Below, piece by piece: positions 28,067 through 38,306 of a stretch of 55,213 nucleotides of DNA. The position numbers were made by a program, and so were the translations under genes. How positions within the stretch are numbered: position 1 is the first letter of the stretch; the number at the start of each line of letters is the position of its first letter. This DNA is from Candidatus Pararuminococcus gallinarum (GTDB lineage Bacteria; Bacillota; Clostridia; Oscillospirales; Ruminococcaceae). The stretch spans positions 1 to 55,213 of the forward strand of contig CAJFSX010000010.1 in assembly GCA_904419775.1 (NCBI GenBank), given 5' to 3'. Below the pieces are notes generated by a model. It did no database searches and was not told the origin of the DNA. It saw only the letters and a list, made by a program, of their open reading frames with translations.

Positions 28067-30007
28067 GTGTCGATTACAAAGATGACCCTTGTGGAGATCC
28101 AGGGAGCGGAAACTTGCTTGGATGAGGCGCTGCAGCGTGTGGCAAAATCGGCGGTATTCCAGCCAGAGCCGTTCACATCCTTTAGTGAATACGCGGCAGG
28201 TGTGCCCGCAATGGGGGGACATAATCCCTATGCGGAGCTATTGCGCAAGGTGATGGGAATTGCTGACACCTTTCAAGTTAAGCTAAAATATGCAGATTTT
28301 GAAAAGCTGAATTTGTCTCTTGAGGAGATTCCTCCCTACATTGACAATTTACAGGCGAGGGTGTCCAAGCTCCGAGAGGAAAAGAAAAGCCTGGAAAGCC
28401 ACCAAGAGACTTACCGGCAGACCTTGACCCATCTACAGCATATTATCTCCCTCAATCTGAGCTTTGATGAATTATTTGCTATCAAATATTTGAAGGTTCG
28501 CTTTGGCAGATTGCCGGTGGATAGTTATATGAAGCTCAGCTATTATGAGGACGAGCCATTTGTTTTTTATTCCTTTGACAACGATGGCGCTTATCATTGG
28601 TGTGTATATCTCACCGCCGATGAGGACGCAGAAGCGGTTGACGGTATTTTTAACTCCCTTTTCTTTGAGCGCCTGCGGATTCCAGACGATACCCATGGAA
28701 CGCCGGAAAACGCCATTGCGCTGATTCAAAAGGAAATGAAAGAAAATGAAGCAAGGCTGAAAGAGGTCAAGGAAGAGATCAAACAGATTTATCACCAAGG
28801 GGTAGAAGAGTTTCTGATGGTCTATTCCAAACTCAAATTTCTCAGTGACTCCTTTGACCTGAGAAAATATGCGGTTATATTGAAAGGTAAGTTCTACGTT
28901 TTAGGATTTGTTCCTGAGAAGGAATATGAAAACTTGAAAGGGGAATTCCAAAATCTGTCTGGGGTGGAGATAACAAGCCGCCCAACGGAATACAAGGAAG
29001 ATCTCCATGTCCCGGTGGAACTGAAGAATAATCGATTTGTACGTCCCTTTGAGATGTTCACAACCATGTATGGCCTGCCAGGATATAAGGATATCGATCC
29101 TACCCCCTTTGTGGCGATTACCTACACCTTCCTTTTCGGCCTGATGTTTGGAGATGTAGGACAGGGCTTGGTCATTTCCCTAGTGGGATGGCTGTTGTGG
29201 AAGTTTAAAAAGATGACATTGGGCCCCATTATGATGCGTATCGGTATTTCCTCGGCGGTATTTGGATGCATCTATGGTTCTGTCTTTGGTTTTGAGCATC
29301 TGCTGGATCCCGTTTACCATATGCTGGGCTTTGCAGAAAAGCCTATTGAAGTAATGGAGCCGGCTACTACCAGCAACATCTTGTTATTCGCTGTAGGTCT
29401 TGGCGTCTTTATTATTCTGTTATCCATGGTCTTTAACATAGTTTTGGGTATAAAACAGAAAAATATAGAGCGGGCGATTTTCTCCCAGAACGGCTTGGCC
29501 GGCTTCGTTTTCTACGCAGCTGTTGTTTTTGCTGCTGTGGGAACCCTCATGGGTATGCAGATTTTAAACCCCGTTTACATCCTGCTGCTCATTGTGCTGC
29601 CGTTGATGGTAGTGTTCATGAAAGAACCCCTGGCCAAAATGGTGGCAAAACGTAAAGGTATTTTCGAAGAAGGGGTGGGTAATTTTATTGTCGTTACCTT
29701 CTTTGAGATGTTTGAGATACTGCTAAGCTTTATCAGTAACACCATGTCCTTCCTGCGTGTCGGCGGATTTATCCTGAGCCATGCCGGCATGATGGCGGTG
29801 GTTTCCACCTTGGCCGAGATGGTAGGAGCTGGAGCCAGCCCCATTGTAATCATCATCGGCAACGCATTTGTCATGTGCATGGAGGGACTGATTGTGGGCA
29901 TCCAGGTCCTTCGTCTGGAGTTCTACGAAATGTTCAGCCGCTTCTTTGAAGCGGAGGGGGATCCCTACCAGCCCGTCAAAGTCAGCTATCAGACACAGGA
30001 GCAATAG
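28067..30007 (+). CDS. atpI: V-type ATP synthase subunit I (a subunit)
   Basis: A 646-residue stator subunit that provides the ion half-channels facing the K ring. The N-terminal cytosolic half (about 1-330) is helical with coiled-coil stretches (SKLREEKKSLESHQETYRQT). The C-terminal half has seven to eight transmembrane helices beginning near FVAITYTFLFGLMFGDVGQG. The essential arginine is expected in the SFLRVGGFILSHAG helix (about 562-575), where Arg is present. GTG start at 28067 with GAGGAGG upstream. Confidence 0.95.
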   Translation: MSITKMTLVEIQGAETCLDEALQRVAKSAVFQPEPFTSFSEYAAGVPAMGGHNPYAELLRKVMGIADTFQVKLKYADFEKLNLSLEEIPPYIDNLQARVSKLREEKKSLESHQETYRQTLTHLQHIISLNLSFDELFAIKYLKVRFGRLPVDSYMKLSYYEDEPFVFYSFDNDGAYHWCVYLTADEDAEAVDGIFNSLFFERLRIPDDTHGTPENAIALIQKEMKENEARLKEVKEEIKQIYHQGVEEFLMVYSKLKFLSDSFDLRKYAVILKGKFYVLGFVPEKEYENLKGEFQNLSGVEITSRPTEYKEDLHVPVELKNNRFVRPFEMFTTMYGLPGYKDIDPTPFVAITYTFLFGLMFGDVGQGLVISLVGWLLWKFKKMTLGPIMMRIGISSAVFGCIYGSVFGFEHLLDPVYHMLGFAEKPIEVMEPATTSNILLFAVGLGVFIILLSMVFNIVLGIKQKNIERAIFSQNGLAGFVFYAAVVFAAVGTLMGMQILNPVYILLLIVLPLMVVFMKEPLAKMVAKRKGIFEEGVGNFIVVTFFEMFEILLSFISNTMSFLRVGGFILSHAGMMAVVSTLAEMVGAGASPIVIIIGNAFVMCMEGLIVGIQVLRLEFYEMFSRFFEAEGDPYQPVKVSYQTQEQ

Positions 30008-30059
30008 CTGAGACTGTGTCAAATTTCATATAAAAATCAAGAATTTGGAGGAACTGATG

Positions 30060-30500
30060 ATGAGTAGAATGTTGATGTTTTTAATCCCCGCAGCAATCGT
30101 TGCCATTGCGGCTATGGCTTTGATGCCCCTGTGCAAACGTTCCGTCGATAAAAAAAGCGCTAAGCGCCGGGTCATTGCGAATTTATCTGTTTTCTTCGGT
30201 GCAGTTGTTCTGTTTGCGGCTACCCCTGTAGGCAGCATGATCGCATCCGCCGCTGAACCTGCCGCAGCTGCAGCAGGTTTGTCAGTAGGCTCCGGCCTGG
30301 GTCTGTTGGCAGCCGCTCTGGTTACCGGACTTTCCTGCGTGGGCGCCGGTATTGCTGTTGCCGCAGCTGCTCCCGCTGCTATCGGTGCAGTGAGCGAGGA
30401 TCCCAAATCCTTTGGTAAGTCCATGATCTTCGTGGTTCTGGGCGAAGGTGTCGCCCTCTATGGTCTGCTGATCTCCATCCTGATCATCAACAAGGTCTGA
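30060..30500 (+). CDS. atpK: V-type ATP synthase subunit K (proteolipid)
   Basis: A 146-residue proteolipid forming the rotor ring. Four helices at about 5-23, 42-64, 78-104 and 121-143. The ion-binding carboxylate is Glu129 in VVLGEGVALYG. The N-terminal hairpin lacks a carboxylate, as in duplicated V-type K subunits. No obvious Na+-site glutamine is seen in helix 3, so the coupling ion is left open. Start set at ATG 30060 (ATG 30057 is an alternative) after GGAGG. Confidence 0.93.
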   Translation: MSRMLMFLIPAAIVAIAAMALMPLCKRSVDKKSAKRRVIANLSVFFGAVVLFAATPVGSMIASAAEPAAAAAGLSVGSGLGLLAAALVTGLSCVGAGIAVAAAAPAAIGAVSEDPKSFGKSMIFVVLGEGVALYGLLISILIINKV

Positions 30501-30535
30501 TCATTCCCGCGTTATTTCAGGAAGAGGGAACATCC

Positions 30536-30844
30536 ATGAAATTTTATCTCATCAGTGACAATGTGGATACCAGTGTAGGCATGCGCCTATGTGGAATCGA
30601 AGGTGTTGTTGTCCATGAGGCGCAGGAAGTGGAAGAGGCTTTACAGAAGGCAATTGCCGACGAGGAAGTGGGCATTGTGCTCATCACCACCAAATTGATG
30701 AAGCTGTGTCCTGATATTATTTACGAGATGAAGCTTCACAGTAAACGGCCTCTGATTGTAGAGATTGGTGACCGCCATGGATCCCAACAGATTTCCGATG
30801 CCATCACCCAATATGTGCGGGAGGCTATTGGTATCAAGATCTAG
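30536..30844 (+). CDS. atpF: V-type ATP synthase subunit F
   Basis: A 102-residue Rossmann-like protein that binds the end of the central shaft. Starts MKFYLISD and includes VGIVLITTKL and RPLIVEIGDRHG, typical of the family. Ribosome site AGAGGGA. Lies 35 bases after subunit K. Confidence 0.92.
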   Translation: MKFYLISDNVDTSVGMRLCGIEGVVVHEAQEVEEALQKAIADEEVGIVLITTKLMKLCPDIIYEMKLHSKRPLIVEIGDRHGSQQISDAITQYVREAIGIKI

Positions 30845-30936
30845 CTGGTGTATAGGCGGTTGGCCTACCAGTGGAAAAACAGACTTTGAGAATATTCGGC
30901 CTGCGAAAATTGGCGGGCACAACGGAGGTGAAGATC

Positions 30937-31533
30937 GTGGCATCATTACAGGAACGGGCCAAAAGAATTGAAGCGGATATTATGGAACACGCTACCAGTG
31001 AAAAGGAAAAATACCTCCAGGAAGCAGCGGACTACAAGCGGAGAGAACTGGAAAAGGCCGAAAATGAGGTTTTAAATGAATCTTATGAGAAGATTCAGGA
31101 TGCCGTTGCTGAAATCCGTACCCGTACAGCCCACATGATTGCAAAAAAAGACTATGAGGCCAAACGTGAACTGTTTATCAAACGGATGGAAATGAGCGAT
31201 AAGGTCTTTGCGAAGGTAAAGGAAAAGCTGATTTCCTATACAAAAACGCCGGCTTATGAGGAAAGAATCGCAAAAAGCGTAAAGCAGCTGGTGGAGAAAT
31301 ATCCCTTGGAGGGCTGCGAGCTGCGGTTTGCTCCCCATGACAATGTTTTGGCGGAAAAAGCGGCCAAAGCATTTGGACATGGCTGCACCGTTGCCGAGGA
31401 CCGTGACATCGTCATCGGAGGATTTGTTTTGGTCCATCGGGGACAGGGAATCTACCTAGACGAGACGTTGGACAGTGCCTTAGAGGAGCAGAAAACCTGG
31501 TTTTACCAAAATTCCGGCTTGTCCATCGACTAG
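30937..31533 (+). CDS. atpE: V-type ATP synthase subunit E
   Basis: A 198-residue peripheral-stalk subunit. The N-terminal 100 residues form a long charged coiled coil, followed by a globular C-terminal domain (GGFVLVHRGQGIYLDETLDS). The start is placed at GTG 30937 with GGAGG eight bases upstream; the in-frame codon at 30871 has no ribosome site and adds a non-family stretch. It would heterodimerise with the H/G-like protein encoded first in the operon. Confidence 0.9.
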   Translation: MASLQERAKRIEADIMEHATSEKEKYLQEAADYKRRELEKAENEVLNESYEKIQDAVAEIRTRTAHMIAKKDYEAKRELFIKRMEMSDKVFAKVKEKLISYTKTPAYEERIAKSVKQLVEKYPLEGCELRFAPHDNVLAEKAAKAFGHGCTVAEDRDIVIGGFVLVHRGQGIYLDETLDSALEEQKTWFYQNSGLSID

Positions 31534-31557
31534 TTTCCCGTGAGAGAGGTGAAGAAG

Positions 31558-33309
31558 TTGAGCAACAATACGATATATTCTATTAATGGCCCTGTCGTCA
31601 CCATTAAGGATACGAAGGACTTTTCCATGATGGAAATGGTCTATGTTGGGGAAAAACGGCTGATTGGAGAGGTCATCTCTATTACCGATGCCCTGACCAC
31701 CATCCAGGTCTATGAAGGCACTACAGGGCTGAAACCCGGGGAACCGGTTTATACCACAGGTAGCCCCATGTGCGCCACCCTAGGCCCTGGTATTCTTTCC
31801 AATATTTTTGACGGTATTGAGCGGCCGCTCAAGCAGCTGGAAAAGAGAACTGGCGCATTTATCGGAGAGGGAATCAATGAAGGTGCGCTAGATATGGAAC
31901 GCCTTTGGGATGTAAAAGTTACCGTCAAGGTGGGAGACAAGCTCAGAGGCGGCCAAATTTATGGCACCACCCAAGAGACATCCCTCATTGAGCATCGCTT
32001 CCTGGTGCCGCCAGATTTGGCCGGCCAGGTAGTGGATTGCGCCCCAGATGGCAAATATAAACTGAATGACTGCATTGTTAAACTAAAGGATGAACGGGGA
32101 AATATCCATCAGTTGACCCTTTGTCAGAGATGGCCGATTCGGATTCCCCGCCCGGTCGACAACCGGCTTCCCATCAACATGCCTCTGATCACAGGACAGC
32201 GCGTCATTGACACCCTGTTTCCCATTGCAAAGGGCGGAACGGCTGCAGTGCCGGGAGGTTTCGGTACGGGCAAGACCATGACCCAGCATCAGCTGGCTAA
32301 ATGGTGTGACGCCCAGGTCATTGTCTACATCGGCTGCGGTGAGCGCGGCAATGAGATGACCCAGGTATTGGAGGAGTTTTCCGAACTGATCGACCCGAAA
32401 TCCGGCAAGGCGCTGACCGACCGTACGGTGCTGATTGCCAATACCTCCAACATGCCGGTGGCGGCCCGTGAGGCTTCGATTTATACCGGTATTACCTTGG
32501 CGGAATACTACCGTGACATGGGTTACCATGTGGCGATTATGGCTGACTCTACCTCCCGTTGGGCAGAAGCCCTCCGTGAAATCTCCGGACGGTTGGAGGA
32601 AATGCCTGCGGAAGAAGGCTTCCCAGCCTATCTTCCCAGTCGTTTGTCTGAGTTTTACGAGCGTGCAGGTTATATGGAAACCCTTTCGGGAAAAGAAGGT
32701 TCGGTTTCCATTATCGGCGCAGTATCTCCGCAGGGCTCCGACTTTTCGGAACCGGTTACCCAGAATACCAAACGTTTTGTACGTTGCTTCTGGGCGCTGG
32801 ATAAATCCCTGGCTTACGCCCGTCATTACCCCGCCATCAACTGGACTTCCAGTTATAGTGAATATATTGATGACCTTTCCAAATGGTATCGGGATAACAT
32901 CGATCCCGCCTACATGAAAAAGCGTCAGGAGCTGTCCGGCATTCTCCAGGAAGAAAGCAAGCTGATGGAGATCGTGAAGCTAATTGGTTCCGACGTGCTT
33001 CCTGACGACCAGAAGCTGACCATCGAGACAGCGCGGGTTATCCGCGTAGGATTTTTGCAGCAGAACGCCTATCACAAAGATGATACCTATGTGCCGCTGC
33101 AGAAACAGCTTTTGATGATGAATGTCATCTTGCACCTCTATGAGAAGAGCAAGGAACTGATCTCAGGTGGAACCGCTCTTGCCGATGTGTTGGGAACGGG
33201 GCTATTTGAAAAGGTTTCTAAGATGAAATATGATATTCCAAACGACAAGCCCGAGCTTTTTGACGAATACATGGCGGATATTGACAAGCAGCTTGGCGAT
33301 TTACATTAA
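31558..33309 (+). CDS. atpA: V-type ATP synthase subunit A (catalytic)
   Basis: Catalytic ATPase subunit, about 583 residues. P-loop GGFGTGKT at 233-240, the [10 protein letters not shown] catalytic glutamate motif next, and [14 protein letters not shown] afterwards. The non-homologous insert typical of V-type A is present between about 110 and 190. The start is assigned to TTG 31558 (reads [10 protein letters not shown]), preceded by GAGAGGTGA; GTG 31540 is possible but lacks a ribosome site. It follows subunit E closely. Confidence 0.96.
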   Translation: MSNNTIYSINGPVVTIKDTKDFSMMEMVYVGEKRLIGEVISITDALTTIQVYEGTTGLKPGEPVYTTGSPMCATLGPGILSNIFDGIERPLKQLEKRTGAFIGEGINEGALDMERLWDVKVTVKVGDKLRGGQIYGTTQETSLIEHRFLVPPDLAGQVVDCAPDGKYKLNDCIVKLKDERGNIHQLTLCQRWPIRIPRPVDNRLPINMPLITGQRVIDTLFPIAKGGTAAVPGGFGTGKTMTQHQLAKWCDAQVIVYIGCGERGNEMTQVLEEFSELIDPKSGKALTDRTVLIANTSNMPVAAREASIYTGITLAEYYRDMGYHVAIMADSTSRWAEALREISGRLEEMPAEEGFPAYLPSRLSEFYERAGYMETLSGKEGSVSIIGAVSPQGSDFSEPVTQNTKRFVRCFWALDKSLAYARHYPAINWTSSYSEYIDDLSKWYRDNIDPAYMKKRQELSGILQEESKLMEIVKLIGSDVLPDDQKLTIETARVIRVGFLQQNAYHKDDTYVPLQKQLLMMNVILHLYEKSKELISGGTALADVLGTGLFEKVSKMKYDIPNDKPELFDEYMADIDKQLGDLH

Positions 33310-33329
33310 GACAAGAGGAGGAAGAACAG

Positions 33330-34724
33330 ATGAGCCTTCAATTTGTCGGACTCAAAGAAATTAATGGCCCCCTTGTCGTACTCGACCATGTGCCCGATGT
33401 CAGCTTTGAGGAAATGGTGGAGCTGACGCTGGAGGACGGTACCACAAGGGCGGGCCGTGTCGTTCAGATTCAGGGAGAACAGGCCATCATCCAGGTGTTT
33501 GAGGGAACCCGTGGATTGTCCCTGAAAAACACCCGTACCAAGTTTCTGGCCCATCCCATGGAGATGCCCCTGGCCAAGGAGATCCTGGGCCGTGTTTTCA
33601 ACGGCAGTGGCCGTCCCATTGATGGCTTGGGAGAGGTTTATCCTGAAAAATATGGGGATATTAACGGAAAACCTATCAACCCTGTATCCAGAAGCTACCC
33701 CAGAAACTATATCAATACCGGAATTTCCTCAATTGACTGCCTGATGACATTGATCCGGGGACAAAAGCTGCCCATCTTTTCCGGATCCGGTATGCAGCAC
33801 AATAAGTTGGCGGTTCAGATCGTCCGCCAGGCCAAAATCGCGGAAGAAAGCGGTGTGGGCTTCGGCATCGTCTTTGCGGCCATGGGTGTCAGCAATGATG
33901 TGGCGGACTACTTCAGGGCCTCCTTCCAACAGTCGGGGGTTATGAAGAATGTTACCATGTTCCTCAATCTTTCCAATGACCCGATCATTGAAAGAATCCT
34001 GACTCCCCGCTGCGCACTGACGGCGGCGGAATATTTGGCCTTTGAGCAGAATATGCACATTCTGGTTATCCTGACCGACATGACGTCCTACGCAGAGGCC
34101 CTTCGTGAGTTTTCTTCTTCCAAGGGAGAGATTCCTGGAAGAAAAGGCTATCCTGGCTATCTGTATTCTGACCTTGCCTCTCTCTACGAGCGGGCAGGCG
34201 TAATTAAGGGGTCGGAAGGCTCCGTGACCCAGATCCCCATCCTTACCATGCCCAACGACGATATCACCCACCCGGTGCCGGACTTGACCGGTTATATTAC
34301 GGAAGGGCAGATCGTTCTGGACCGGGGGCTGGATCAAATGGGGGTATATCCTCCAGTATCGGTGCTACCCAGCCTTTCCAGATTGATGAAGGACGGCATC
34401 GGTGAAGGATTTACCCGGGAGGATCATCCTTCGGTTTCCACCCAGCTGTTTGCGGCCTATGCTAAGGTACAGGATGCCAGAAGCTTGGCTTCGGTCATCG
34501 GCGAGGATGAGTTGTCCCCCACAGATAAAAAATATATGGAGTTTGGCAAAATGTTCGAAAAGCACTTTGTCAATCAACCCTTTGATGAAAACCGGACCAT
34601 TGAGCAGACTTTGGATTTGGGCTGGGCCCTTCTCTCCATGCTGCCGGTGGAGACACTGGACCGGTTGGATCAGGCGGATATCGATAAATATTACGATCCC
34701 CACAAAGCAGAAAGCTTGAAGTAG
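33330..34724 (+). CDS. atpB: V-type ATP synthase subunit B (regulatory)
   Basis: A 464-residue non-catalytic subunit that alternates with A. It has the degenerate nucleotide site [10 protein letters not shown] in place of a P-loop, followed by [15 protein letters not shown] and [15 protein letters not shown]. These features are normal for V-type B. GAGGAGG ribosome site before ATG, 20 bases after subunit A. Confidence 0.97.
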   Translation: MSLQFVGLKEINGPLVVLDHVPDVSFEEMVELTLEDGTTRAGRVVQIQGEQAIIQVFEGTRGLSLKNTRTKFLAHPMEMPLAKEILGRVFNGSGRPIDGLGEVYPEKYGDINGKPINPVSRSYPRNYINTGISSIDCLMTLIRGQKLPIFSGSGMQHNKLAVQIVRQAKIAEESGVGFGIVFAAMGVSNDVADYFRASFQQSGVMKNVTMFLNLSNDPIIERILTPRCALTAAEYLAFEQNMHILVILTDMTSYAEALREFSSSKGEIPGRKGYPGYLYSDLASLYERAGVIKGSEGSVTQIPILTMPNDDITHPVPDLTGYITEGQIVLDRGLDQMGVYPPVSVLPSLSRLMKDGIGEGFTREDHPSVSTQLFAAYAKVQDARSLASVIGEDELSPTDKKYMEFGKMFEKHFVNQPFDENRTIEQTLDLGWALLSMLPVETLDRLDQADIDKYYDPHKAESLK

Positions 34725-34754
34725 GTAATACGCTGACAGATAGAAAGGAGGCCC

Positions 34755-35346
34755 ATGATGCGCAACAATGTTTTTCCCACCAAGGGGAATTTGCTCAGCA
34801 CAAAAAAATCTCTGGCTCTGGCCAAAATGGGCTTCGAACTGTTGGATCGCAAGCGGAATATCGCATAACCAGATCAGTGATGTTTATAATCAGGCTTATC
34901 AAGCGCTGCAGATGGCCAATATTACCTTGGGTATTTGTGAAGACATTGCAAAGTCTGTGCCAGTGGAAAATGGTGTGCAGATTTCCTACCGCAGCGTTAT
35001 GGGGGTAGAGATCCCTACAGTGACCATTGATACCAGTGAACTACAGATGCCCTATGGCTATATGGGTTCCAACTCCCAGCTGGATCAGGCCTATATCTGT
35101 TTTTATAAGGCAAAGCTGGTGACGGTACAGCTGGCAGAGATCGAAAACAGTGTCTACCGCTTGGCGAATGCCATCAAAAAGACCCAGAGCCGGGCAAATG
35201 CTCTGAAGAACATTATTATCCCCGACTTTGAAGAAACCACCAAGTTTATCACTGATGCCTTGGAGGAAAAGGAAAGGGAAGAATTTTCCCGACTCAAGGT
35301 CATCAAAAGGGGAAAAGAACGGAAAAAAGCCGAACAATCAGTATAA
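34755..35346 (+). pseudogene. atpD: V-type ATP synthase subunit D, frameshifted
   Basis: The central-shaft subunit is read in two frames. From ATG 34755 or 34758, after AAAGGAGG, the frame gives VFPTKGNLLSTKKSLALAKM then FELLDRKRNI and hits TAA at 34866. The rest, from NQISDVYNQAYQALQMANITL to the basic C-terminus at 35346, is in the +1 frame. Compared with the known subunit D layout, about 14 residues of the first long helix are missing at the junction near 34860-34868, so this is a deletion of roughly 40 bases that also shifts frame. The flanking sequence is otherwise well conserved. Either the gene is recently broken, or the assembly has an error here. Confidence 0.85.
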
Positions 35347-35352
35347 ATCAAG

Positions 35353-35382
35353 AAATCCAATACTTTTTGTATTGGATTTTTC
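35353..35382 (+). terminator. Terminator of the V-ATPase operon
   Basis: Stem AAATCCAATAC / GTATTGGATTT around TTTTT, then a T run, just past atpD. Confidence 0.9.
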
Positions 35383-35408
35383 TTGTTTTTTGCTGTAATT
35401 TATCATCA

Positions 35409-35441
35409 TAAGGCCCGCCACTTGACAGTGGCGGGCCTTAT
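35409..35441. terminator. Second hairpin between converging genes
   Basis: Near-perfect stem ATAAGGCCCGCCACT / AGTGGCGGGCCTTAT with a TGAC loop. GC-rich, weak T tract; probably a back-up bidirectional terminator. Confidence 0.75.
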
Positions 35442-35482
35442 TATTGAGAGAAGGTAAATCCTGTGAAGGTAAAATCCTTGTC

Positions 35483-35512
35483 AAAAAAGCGCCGCCATAT
35501 AGGCGGCGCTTT
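35483..35512 (-). terminator. Terminator of the UPF0210 gene
   Basis: On the minus strand AAAGCGCCGCC / GGCGGCGCTTT with a 5-base loop and six T, 21 bases beyond the UPF0210 stop. Confidence 0.92.
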
Positions 35513-35533
35513 AGAAGCAAAGAAAGCGCTGTA

Positions 35534-36889
35534 CTAGTTTTTCAGGCTGTGAATGGGAGCGGGAATCTGACCGCCGCGGCTGATAAACTTCAGCGGGGAA
35601 GCGGGATTGACCTCCATCACAGGACCGCCGCCCAAAAGGCCGCCGAAGGAGAGCTCATCCCCTACCTTTTTGCCGATAGCGGGGATAAGACGAACGGCAG
35701 TGGTCTTTTGGTTGACCATACCAATGGCCGCTTCATCAGCAATGATGGCGGAGATGGTCTCGTCGGGGATGTCGCCGGGAACAACGATCATATCCAGTCC
35801 CACAGAGCAGACAGCGGTCATGGCTTCCAGCTTCTCAATGGAGAGGGCGCCGCAGCGGGCGGCGTGGATCATGCCGGCATCCTCAGTTACCGGAATAAAG
35901 GCGCCGGAGAGGCCGCCAACATGGGAAGAAGCCATAACGCCGCCTTTTTTGACCGCATCGTTGAGAAGAGCCAGACAGGCGGTTGTACCATGGGCGCCGC
36001 AGGTTTCCAGCCCCATCTCCTCCAGAATATGGGCTACGCTGTCTCCGATGGCCGGAGTGGGGGCCAGAGACAGGTCTACGATACCGAAGGGAACGCCCAA
36101 ACGATGGGAGGCTTCATAAGCGACCAGCTGGCCGATCCGGGTGATCTTAAAGGCGGTTTTCTTGACAATGTCCGCCACTTCGGTGATGTTGCAGTCCCCT
36201 GCTTTGGCCAAGGCGGAGCGGACAACACCGGGACCGGAGACTCCTACGTTGATGACGCAGTCCGGTTCCCCGGGGCCGTGGAATGCACCGGCCATAAAGG
36301 GGTTGTCCTCGGGAGCGTTGCAGAAGACGACCAATTTGGCGCTGCCAATACAATCCCGATCTGCGGTGAGAAGGGAGGTCTCCTTGACCTTATGACCCAT
36401 GAGCGCAACAGCATCCATATTGATACCGGTTTTGGTAGAACCAATGTTGACCGAGCTGCACACGTGTTCGGTGACCGACAGAGCCTCGGGAATGGAGTTA
36501 ATCAGCTCCAGATCTCCAGCGGCAAAGCCTTTGTGAACGAGGGCAGAGTAGCCGCCGATAAAGTTGACGCCGACAGCGCCGGCCGCCTTCTCCAAGGTTA
36601 GGGCATACTTGACCGGATCCCCTTTAGAGGCTGCTGCCAACATGGCGATGGGGGTGACGGCGATGCGCTTGTGGATGATGGGCACCCCATATTGGGTTTC
36701 CAGGTCCTGCCCCACCTTGACCAGGTCTTTGGCGCAGCGGGTGATCTTGTCATAGACTTTGCGGCAGGAGGCTTCAATGTCCCCGTCGCAGCAGTCCAAG
36801 AGGGAAATACCCATGGTAATGGTACGGATATCCAGGTTTTCGTCCTGGATCATGGTAATCGTTTCTAATATATCACTTACATTGAGCAT
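35534..36889 (-). CDS. PFL family protein UPF0210 (DUF711)
   Basis: A 451-residue protein of the UPF0210/DUF711 family, distantly related to pyruvate formate-lyase-like folds but of unproven reaction. Typical stretches are [31 protein letters not shown] and [15 protein letters not shown]. The start is placed at ATG 36889 ([10 protein letters not shown]) rather than the ATG nine bases upstream, to match the family and give proper spacing to AAAGGA. Paired with the upstream ACT protein (30 bases apart), a conserved pair in Bacillota and archaea. Confidence 0.92.
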   Translation of the reverse strand: MLNVSDILETITMIQDENLDIRTITMGISLLDCCDGDIEASCRKVYDKITRCAKDLVKVGQDLETQYGVPIIHKRIAVTPIAMLAAASKGDPVKYALTLEKAAGAVGVNFIGGYSALVHKGFAAGDLELINSIPEALSVTEHVCSSVNIGSTKTGINMDAVALMGHKVKETSLLTADRDCIGSAKLVVFCNAPEDNPFMAGAFHGPGEPDCVINVGVSGPGVVRSALAKAGDCNITEVADIVKKTAFKITRIGQLVAYEASHRLGVPFGIVDLSLAPTPAIGDSVAHILEEMGLETCGAHGTTACLALLNDAVKKGGVMASSHVGGLSGAFIPVTEDAGMIHAARCGALSIEKLEAMTAVCSVGLDMIVVPGDIPDETISAIIADEAAIGMVNQKTTAVRLIPAIGKKVGDELSFGGLLGGGPVMEVNPASPLKFISRGGQIPAPIHSLKN

Positions 36890-36919
36890 ATGTATCATTG
36901 TCCTTTCCTAGGCTTTGGG

Positions 36920-37189
36920 CTAGATGCGGTGCATGGTGTTGAAGATGTCCTCATGCATCACATGGATGGACAGATGAAGTTTTTCTCCCAGTTCCTTCAG
37001 AGCGTCGACCAGCTCCGGGAAGCTGCAGGAGAGTTTCGTAATATCCACCAGCATGATCATGGCGAACATGTCCTGTAGAACAGACTGGGTTACTTCGATG
37101 ACATTGGCGTTTTTCTCTGCACAAATGGTGCTGACTTTGGCCAGAATGCCGACCATATCTTTACCGATGACTGTGATAACAGCGCGCAT
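36920..37189 (-). CDS. ACT domain protein UPF0237
   Basis: An 89-residue single ACT domain (MRAVITVIGKDMVGILAKVS at the start), the fold that senses amino acids or other small molecules in regulators. Start ATG 37189 with GGAGG nine bases upstream. It precedes UPF0210, and its conserved pairing suggests it controls or is part of that enzyme (inference). Ligand unknown. Confidence 0.92.
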   Translation of the reverse strand: MRAVITVIGKDMVGILAKVSTICAEKNANVIEVTQSVLQDMFAMIMLVDITKLSCSFPELVDALKELGEKLHLSIHVMHEDIFNTMHRI

Positions 37190-37284
37190 TGTTAAATCCT
37201 CCATAGCAGATATTTGTATCTATTTTAACATATATGGCGGCTAGATAACAGGGATAGGGAAGATAAATTTTTATAGGGGAGAGT

Positions 37285-37312
37285 TTGCAAATTTTGTGTT
37301 CTATGATATGAT
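37285..37312 (+). promoter_or_regulatory. Promoter of the PHP-domain gene
   Basis: TTGCAA (37285-37290), 16-base spacer, TATGAT (37307-37312), 46 bases before the start codon. Confidence 0.6.
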
Positions 37313-37358
37313 AAAAGCATAAGAGAGAGCCGGGAGAAATGAGAGGGAGGAAGATTTT

Positions 37359-38177
37359 ATGGCGACCCCAATTTATGACAGCCATACACACAGCGACAAT
37401 TCTCCAGATGGTTACCATTCGGTCACCTTTCTCTGTGAGAATGCCATTGAAAAGGGGATGGCAGGCTTTGCGCTGACGGACCACTGTGATATTAATGTCT
37501 ATTTTCAAGATAAATACGATAAGACCATCCGGCAGTCTAACTTTGAGATGATGAAGGCAAAGTCCATCTTCTCCGATCGGCTGGAGCTTTCCGCCGGGGT
37601 GGAACTGGGCCAGCCTCTCCAAGCGCTGGAGAATGCGGAACAGGTGTTGGCTTCCTATGATTTTGACTTTGTCATCTGTTCGCTACATAATAATTTAAAC
37701 CAGCAGGATTACTATTTTATCAACTACAATGACCCGGAACTGGATATCAAAGATCTATTTGACCGCTATTTCCAGGAGCTTTTGGAGACGATAGCCTGGG
37801 GAAAGTTTGACGTTCTGGGGCACTTGACCTATCCGCTGCGGTATATGAACGGCATTTATAAGAAAAATTACAGTTTTCTTGACCACTACTACGATGAAAT
37901 TGTGGCGGTGATGAAGGGAGTCATCCAGCAGGGAAAGGGAATCGAGATCAATACCTCCGGCCTGCGGCAGCCGGTGGGCGTCACCCTGCCCGACCTGCCC
38001 TATATCAAGCTGTATAAGCAGCTGGGGGGAGAGATACTGACCATTGGGTCCGATTCCCACACGGCTCAGGACATTGGCGCTGGCATTGCTGACGGCATCC
38101 TCATCGCCAAGGAAGCGGGGTTTGATTACTATACCTTCTTCCAGAATAGAAAGCCCAAAATGATCAAGATTGATTGA
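37359..38177 (+). CDS. PHP domain phosphoesterase, histidinol-phosphatase type (HisK-like)
   Basis: A 272-residue metal-dependent hydrolase. PHP motifs are HTH (His9, His11) at the start, TDH (Asp41, His42), a Glu in GVELG, the SLHNN histidine and a final GSDSHT, so the trinuclear site is complete. The family includes histidinol-phosphate phosphatase, but no other his gene is nearby, so the substrate is uncertain. GGGAGGAAG ribosome site. Monocistronic. Confidence 0.85.
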   Translation: MATPIYDSHTHSDNSPDGYHSVTFLCENAIEKGMAGFALTDHCDINVYFQDKYDKTIRQSNFEMMKAKSIFSDRLELSAGVELGQPLQALENAEQVLASYDFDFVICSLHNNLNQQDYYFINYNDPELDIKDLFDRYFQELLETIAWGKFDVLGHLTYPLRYMNGIYKKNYSFLDHYYDEIVAVMKGVIQQGKGIEINTSGLRQPVGVTLPDLPYIKLYKQLGGEILTIGSDSHTAQDIGAGIADGILIAKEAGFDYYTFFQNRKPKMIKID

Positions 38178-38180
38178 GCG

Positions 38181-38214
38181 AGAACACCTACCGGAAGGAT
38201 CCGGCAGGTGTTCT
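38181..38214 (+). terminator. Hairpin after the PHP gene
   Basis: AGAACACCTACCGG / CCGGCAGGTGTTCT with one A-C mismatch and a 6-base loop, immediately after the stop. The T tract is poor, so termination is likely but not certain. Confidence 0.65.
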
Positions 38215-38226
38215 CTGTCTTGCGGG

Positions 38227-38255
38227 TTGTGTTTTATTTGGAAAATTGATATAAT
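38227..38255 (+). promoter_or_regulatory. Promoter of the Lrp-aminotransferase operon
   Basis: TTGTGT (38227-38232), 17-base spacer, perfect TATAAT (38250-38255), 51 bases before the start. Confidence 0.7.
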
Positions 38256-38306
38256 AAAGTCTAAAATCTTCCCATGAAAAAAGAAAAAGACTAGGAGTGA
38301 GTATGC

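Noticed and set aside
33780..33830. Loss of the P-loop in V-ATPase subunit B as a defect
   Set aside because: A degenerate nucleotide site ([10 protein letters not shown]) is normal for the non-catalytic B subunit.
34768..35346. Reading atpD as an intact 192-residue gene from ATG 34768
   Set aside because: The first 33 residues of that frame are not subunit D; the true N-terminus lies in another frame with the proper ribosome site at 34755.
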